Positions 61,477 to 64,000 of a stretch of 64,000 nucleotides of DNA are shown here, piece after piece. The position numbers and the translations under genes were made by a program. The DNA is taken from contig JADFYO010000001.1 of the NCBI GenBank assembly GCA_015233015.1, positions 62,001-126,000 of the forward strand, read 5' to 3'. The first letter of the stretch is position 1. Each line of letters starts with the position of its first letter. The notes beneath the pieces are model-generated. The model did no database searches. It had not been told where the DNA came from and worked only from the letters and a program-made list of their open reading frames with translations. Origin of the DNA: Nitrospirota bacterium. Lineage in GTDB: Bacteria; Nitrospirota; Thermodesulfovibrionia; Thermodesulfovibrionales; Magnetobacteriaceae.

Positions 61477-63012
61477 CTATTTTACCACGCCATGTATAAG
61501 CGTATTTAACGCGTTCATATCCCCGCCCTTTAATCTGCCCAGTAAACTTGCAACTGTGGCGTCCATAAAACCCGTAAACGCGTTCGGATAGACGCCAATC
61601 CAAAACACGAGTATTAAAAGCGGGACAATGGTTATCACTTCCCTCAGCGAAATATCGCCCAGCCCCGCAATCTTTTCGTTTACTTCCGTGTAGAAGACCT
61701 TTTGATAAAGCCACAGCATATATACCGCCCCTATAATAACCCCCGTTGCGGCCAGTATGCCGGCCATCTTATTCGCCGTAAAACCGCCAAGTATTATCAG
61801 GAACTCACCAACAAAACCATTTGTGCCGGGTAGCCCGACAGAGGCAAACGTAAACACCATAAAGAAGGCCGAAAACACGGGCATAACGTTTGCGAGGCCG
61901 CCGTAGTCGGCGATTTGCCTCGTATGGCTCCTTTCATATACCATACCGACTAACAAAAACAACGCCCCGGTTATCACGCCATGATTTATCATCTGAAGGA
62001 TACCGCCTTCCATACCCTGTGTATTGAGGCTGAATATCCCCAGTGTAACAAAGCCCATGTGGCTTACCGAGCTATACGCGATTAACCTCTTTAAATCTTT
62101 CTGTGAGAGACATATTATGCCGCCATATATTATGGCTATTACGGAGAGAACTATCATCACCGGGGCCACCGTCTGAGAGGCATCGGGAAACATGGGCAGC
62201 GAAAATCTTAGAAACCCGTAAGCCCCCATTTTAATGAGTATGGCCGCAAGTATAACACTGCCAGCGGTAGGAGCCTCAGTGTGAGCATCCGGAAGCCATG
62301 TGTGTACCGGAAACATGGGAACCTTCACGGCAAAGGCGGCGAAAAATGCCCAAAACAACAACATCTGCAGATTCGCGGGAAGCTGCGTGTTCATAAGCCT
62401 GACCATGTCAAACGTCCCTGTAACCAGGTAAATAACAATCACACCCAAAAGCATCAGGACGCTGCCCACCAGGGTATAAAGGAAAAACTTCACCGCCGCA
62501 TAAATCCTGTTCGGCCCGCCCCACATGCCGATAAGCAGGTACATCGGTATCAGCATGGCCTCCCAAAACATGTAAAACAAAAACATATCCAAAGCAGAAA
62601 ACACCCCTATCATCGCCCCTTCTATCAGCAAAATAGCGATATAATACTCCTTCACCTTGTCCTTGACCGAAGTCCAGGACACCAGTACACAAAGTATCGC
62701 AACAAGGGCGGAGAGTAAAACGAATAAGACGCTTATGCCGTCAACTCCAACGCAATAATTTATATGCCATGCCTCTATCCACTGATACTCTGCAACAAAC
62801 TGCATCCTTGCGCTGGTCTTGTCAAAATTCGTAAACAGCGGTATCACAGCGATAAAATTGGCTATTGTAGCAGCAAGGGCAAACCATTTTATAAGCGAAG
62901 CCCGTTCCCTGTTTATCAGGAGCATTGCAAGTGCCGCTAACACGGGCAGAACAATCGCCGTCGTTAACACATATGACTGCTCAAAAAAAGCAGGGCATAC
63001 CGTACTGTTCAT
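61477..63012 (-). CDS. nuoM: NADH-quinone oxidoreductase subunit M
   Basis: A 511-residue antiporter-like membrane subunit with about 14 helices. The key charged positions are visible: Glu in FYMFWEAMLIPMYLLIG, Lys and His in VKVPMFPVHTWLPDAHTEAPTAGS, and the HMGFVTLGIFSLN segment. The order nuoL-nuoM-nuoN matches the end of the standard nuo operon. The start is the ATG at 63012, 22 bp after nuoL. There is nothing unusual in length. Confidence 0.96.
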   Translation of the reverse strand: MNSTVCPAFFEQSYVLTTAIVLPVLAALAMLLINRERASLIKWFALAATIANFIAVIPLFTNFDKTSARMQFVAEYQWIEAWHINYCVGVDGISVLFVLLSALVAILCVLVSWTSVKDKVKEYYIAILLIEGAMIGVFSALDMFLFYMFWEAMLIPMYLLIGMWGGPNRIYAAVKFFLYTLVGSVLMLLGVIVIYLVTGTFDMVRLMNTQLPANLQMLLFWAFFAAFAVKVPMFPVHTWLPDAHTEAPTAGSVILAAILIKMGAYGFLRFSLPMFPDASQTVAPVMIVLSVIAIIYGGIICLSQKDLKRLIAYSSVSHMGFVTLGIFSLNTQGMEGGILQMINHGVITGALFLLVGMVYERSHTRQIADYGGLANVMPVFSAFFMVFTFASVGLPGTNGFVGEFLIILGGFTANKMAGILAATGVIIGAVYMLWLYQKVFYTEVNEKIAGLGDISLREVITIVPLLILVFWIGVYPNAFTGFMDATVASLLGRLKGGDMNALNTLIHGVVK

Positions 63013-63034
63013 GCGCTTATTTTCCTTAGTCCGA

Positions 63035-64000
63035 TCATTTGCCTGTACCTAAAACTGCTAAAACTGCGAGCAGAAAAAACACCCCGACCGCCATTATCAA
63101 TGTATAGTGCTGCACCACGCCGGTCTGAATTCTTCGCAGCCTCTGCCCTGACCATTCCACAAACGCGGGAACGCCGTTGACTATACCTTCAATAAACAGC
63201 TTGTCCGTAATCTTATCGAGGATGTTTTCTGACACCCAATAGCACGGTTTTACGATTATAATGGCGTAAAACTCATCCACATAGTATTTGTTAAATAAGA
63301 GTTTATGGATAGGAGCAAACGCACTGGCAATCTTAGCTGGAAGTTCCGGGCGTTTCAGATAAAAAAACGCCGCCGCAGAAATTCCCGCAACGGCAACTGC
63401 AACCGAGACGGCCATCGCAGTCCACTCAAGCGCCAACGCACCTTCCTCATGTATGTGTGTCGTCCCTTCTCCATGGTCAGGCACAAGACCCGCCACTTTA
63501 CCCAAAAATCCGGCAATCCAGTCGTGCCCGCCAAGTAAATGCGGCACCCCCGCATATCCGGCCACTACCGCCCCTACGCTTAACACTATCAACGGTATCG
63601 TCATCGAAGACGGAGACTCATGCAGGTGGTGTTTTTGCTCCTCCGTGCCCCTGAACGTGCCGTGAAACGCGAGGAATAAGACCCTAAAGCTATAAAATGC
63701 CGTCAACAGGGCAGTTATCACGCCAATTGCCCATATAAACTTCCCCACCGGGCTGCCGGAAGACAGCGCCTTCCAGAGGATTTCGTCCTTGCTGAAAAAT
63801 CCCGCAAGCCCCGGAACTCCGGCTATGCTTAGCGAGGCAATTAACATTGTCCAATATGTTACGGGCATGTATTTTTTCAGGCCGCCCATTTTTTGAACAT
63901 CGAGTTCCCCTCCCATCGCGTGCATTACCGAACCGGCACATAAAAACAGACATGCCTTGAAAAACGCATGCGTGTAAAGGTGGAAAACCCCTGCGGAGAA
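63035..64000 (-). CDS. nuoL: NADH-quinone oxidoreductase subunit L (partial, 5' end outside window)
   Basis: The C-terminal 321 residues of NuoL. The frame is open to the right edge, starting FSAGVFHLYTHAFFKACLFL, which holds the conserved His-containing THAFFKA motif. GGLKKYMPVTYWTMLIASLSIAGVPGLAGFFSKDEIL, then RVLFLAFHGTFRG, and the C-terminal lateral helix region are as in the family. A periplasmic/cytoplasmic loop is His-rich (DHGEGTTHIHEE), an ordinary variation. An internal ATG at 63925 is not the start. Confidence 0.95.
   Translation of the reverse strand, partial: FSAGVFHLYTHAFFKACLFLCAGSVMHAMGGELDVQKMGGLKKYMPVTYWTMLIASLSIAGVPGLAGFFSKDEILWKALSSGSPVGKFIWAIGVITALLTAFYSFRVLFLAFHGTFRGTEEQKHHLHESPSSMTIPLIVLSVGAVVAGYAGVPHLLGGHDWIAGFLGKVAGLVPDHGEGTTHIHEEGALALEWTAMAVSVAVAVAGISAAAFFYLKRPELPAKIASAFAPIHKLLFNKYYVDEFYAIIIVKPCYWVSENILDKITDKLFIEGIVNGVPAFVEWSGQRLRRIQTGVVQHYTLIMAVGVFFLLAVLAVLGTGK

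Overview
The window reads as a 64 kb stretch of a chromosome from a motile, Gram-negative-type (diderm) anaerobe or microaerophile. Genes for the flagellar P- and L-rings, outer-membrane beta-barrels, an Rnf complex, Nuo subunits, hemerythrins and a fused cytochrome-porin occur together. This combination resembles the Nitrospirota (Thermodesulfovibrio/Magnetobacterium-like lineages), but that placement is inferred from gene content only; no rRNA or other marker gene is present. No tRNA, rRNA, CRISPR array, transposase or phage gene was seen.

Layout. 1-3.4 kb: an Rnf operon on the minus strand (rnfC-D-G-E, with rnfE running off the left edge). 3.5-5.1 kb: a single-domain response regulator behind a short leader ORF, then an isolated nuoI overlapping a bacteriohemerythrin gene. 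5.1-13.5 kb: a compact minus-strand chemotaxis operon (two-CW protein, a receptor-like protein with a probable frameshift, STAS, cheY, cheA, cheW, cheR, cheD, cheB). 13.6-24.7 kb: flagellar genes on the minus strand (flgF-G-A-H-I, then flgJ-M-N-K-L, csrA, fliW, fliK, free-standing FlhB C-terminal domain). The two blocks each start at a copy of the same sigma-54 type promoter. 25.6-34.3 kb: a DUF3786-like gene and a plus-strand sugar/glycosylation cluster (pseB, pseC, an SpsF-like cytidylyltransferase, two glycosyltransferases, a large HAD protein), presumably for flagellin or surface glycosylation. 34.4-38.6 kb: a Cyc2-like fused cytochrome-porin, a diheme cytochrome c and a double-Cache sensor kinase on the minus strand. 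38.8-45.4 kb: a degenerate metallopeptidase-like protein, an HD-GYP response regulator and a 1493-residue hybrid kinase with four receiver domains. 45.4-45.6 kb: a 15-bp minisatellite. 45.8-50.5 kb: nitrogen acquisition (amt, glnB, second amt, outer-membrane porin), facing an NtrC-family activator and its kinase (50.6-53.1 kb). 53.3-57.6 kb: a heavy-metal RND adaptor and pump. 57.7-60 kb: a receptor with a C-terminal hemerythrin domain and a free hemerythrin. 60-64 kb: nuoN, nuoM and the 3' part of nuoL.

How it fits together. Taxis and motility genes form one large block whose filament-stage genes sit with the FliW-CsrA post-transcriptional switch and FlgM. Two ion-coupled respiratory complexes (Rnf and Nuo) lie at the two ends, and three hemerythrin domains suggest attention to oxygen. 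The two ammonium-transport transcription units carry the same pair of 12-bp palindromes and the same GG-N10-GA element upstream, which makes the adjacent sigma-54 activator the natural candidate regulator. The most novel-looking items are that shared regulatory architecture, the nuoI-hemerythrin pair, the cytochrome-porin module next to a double-Cache kinase, and several short leader ORFs.
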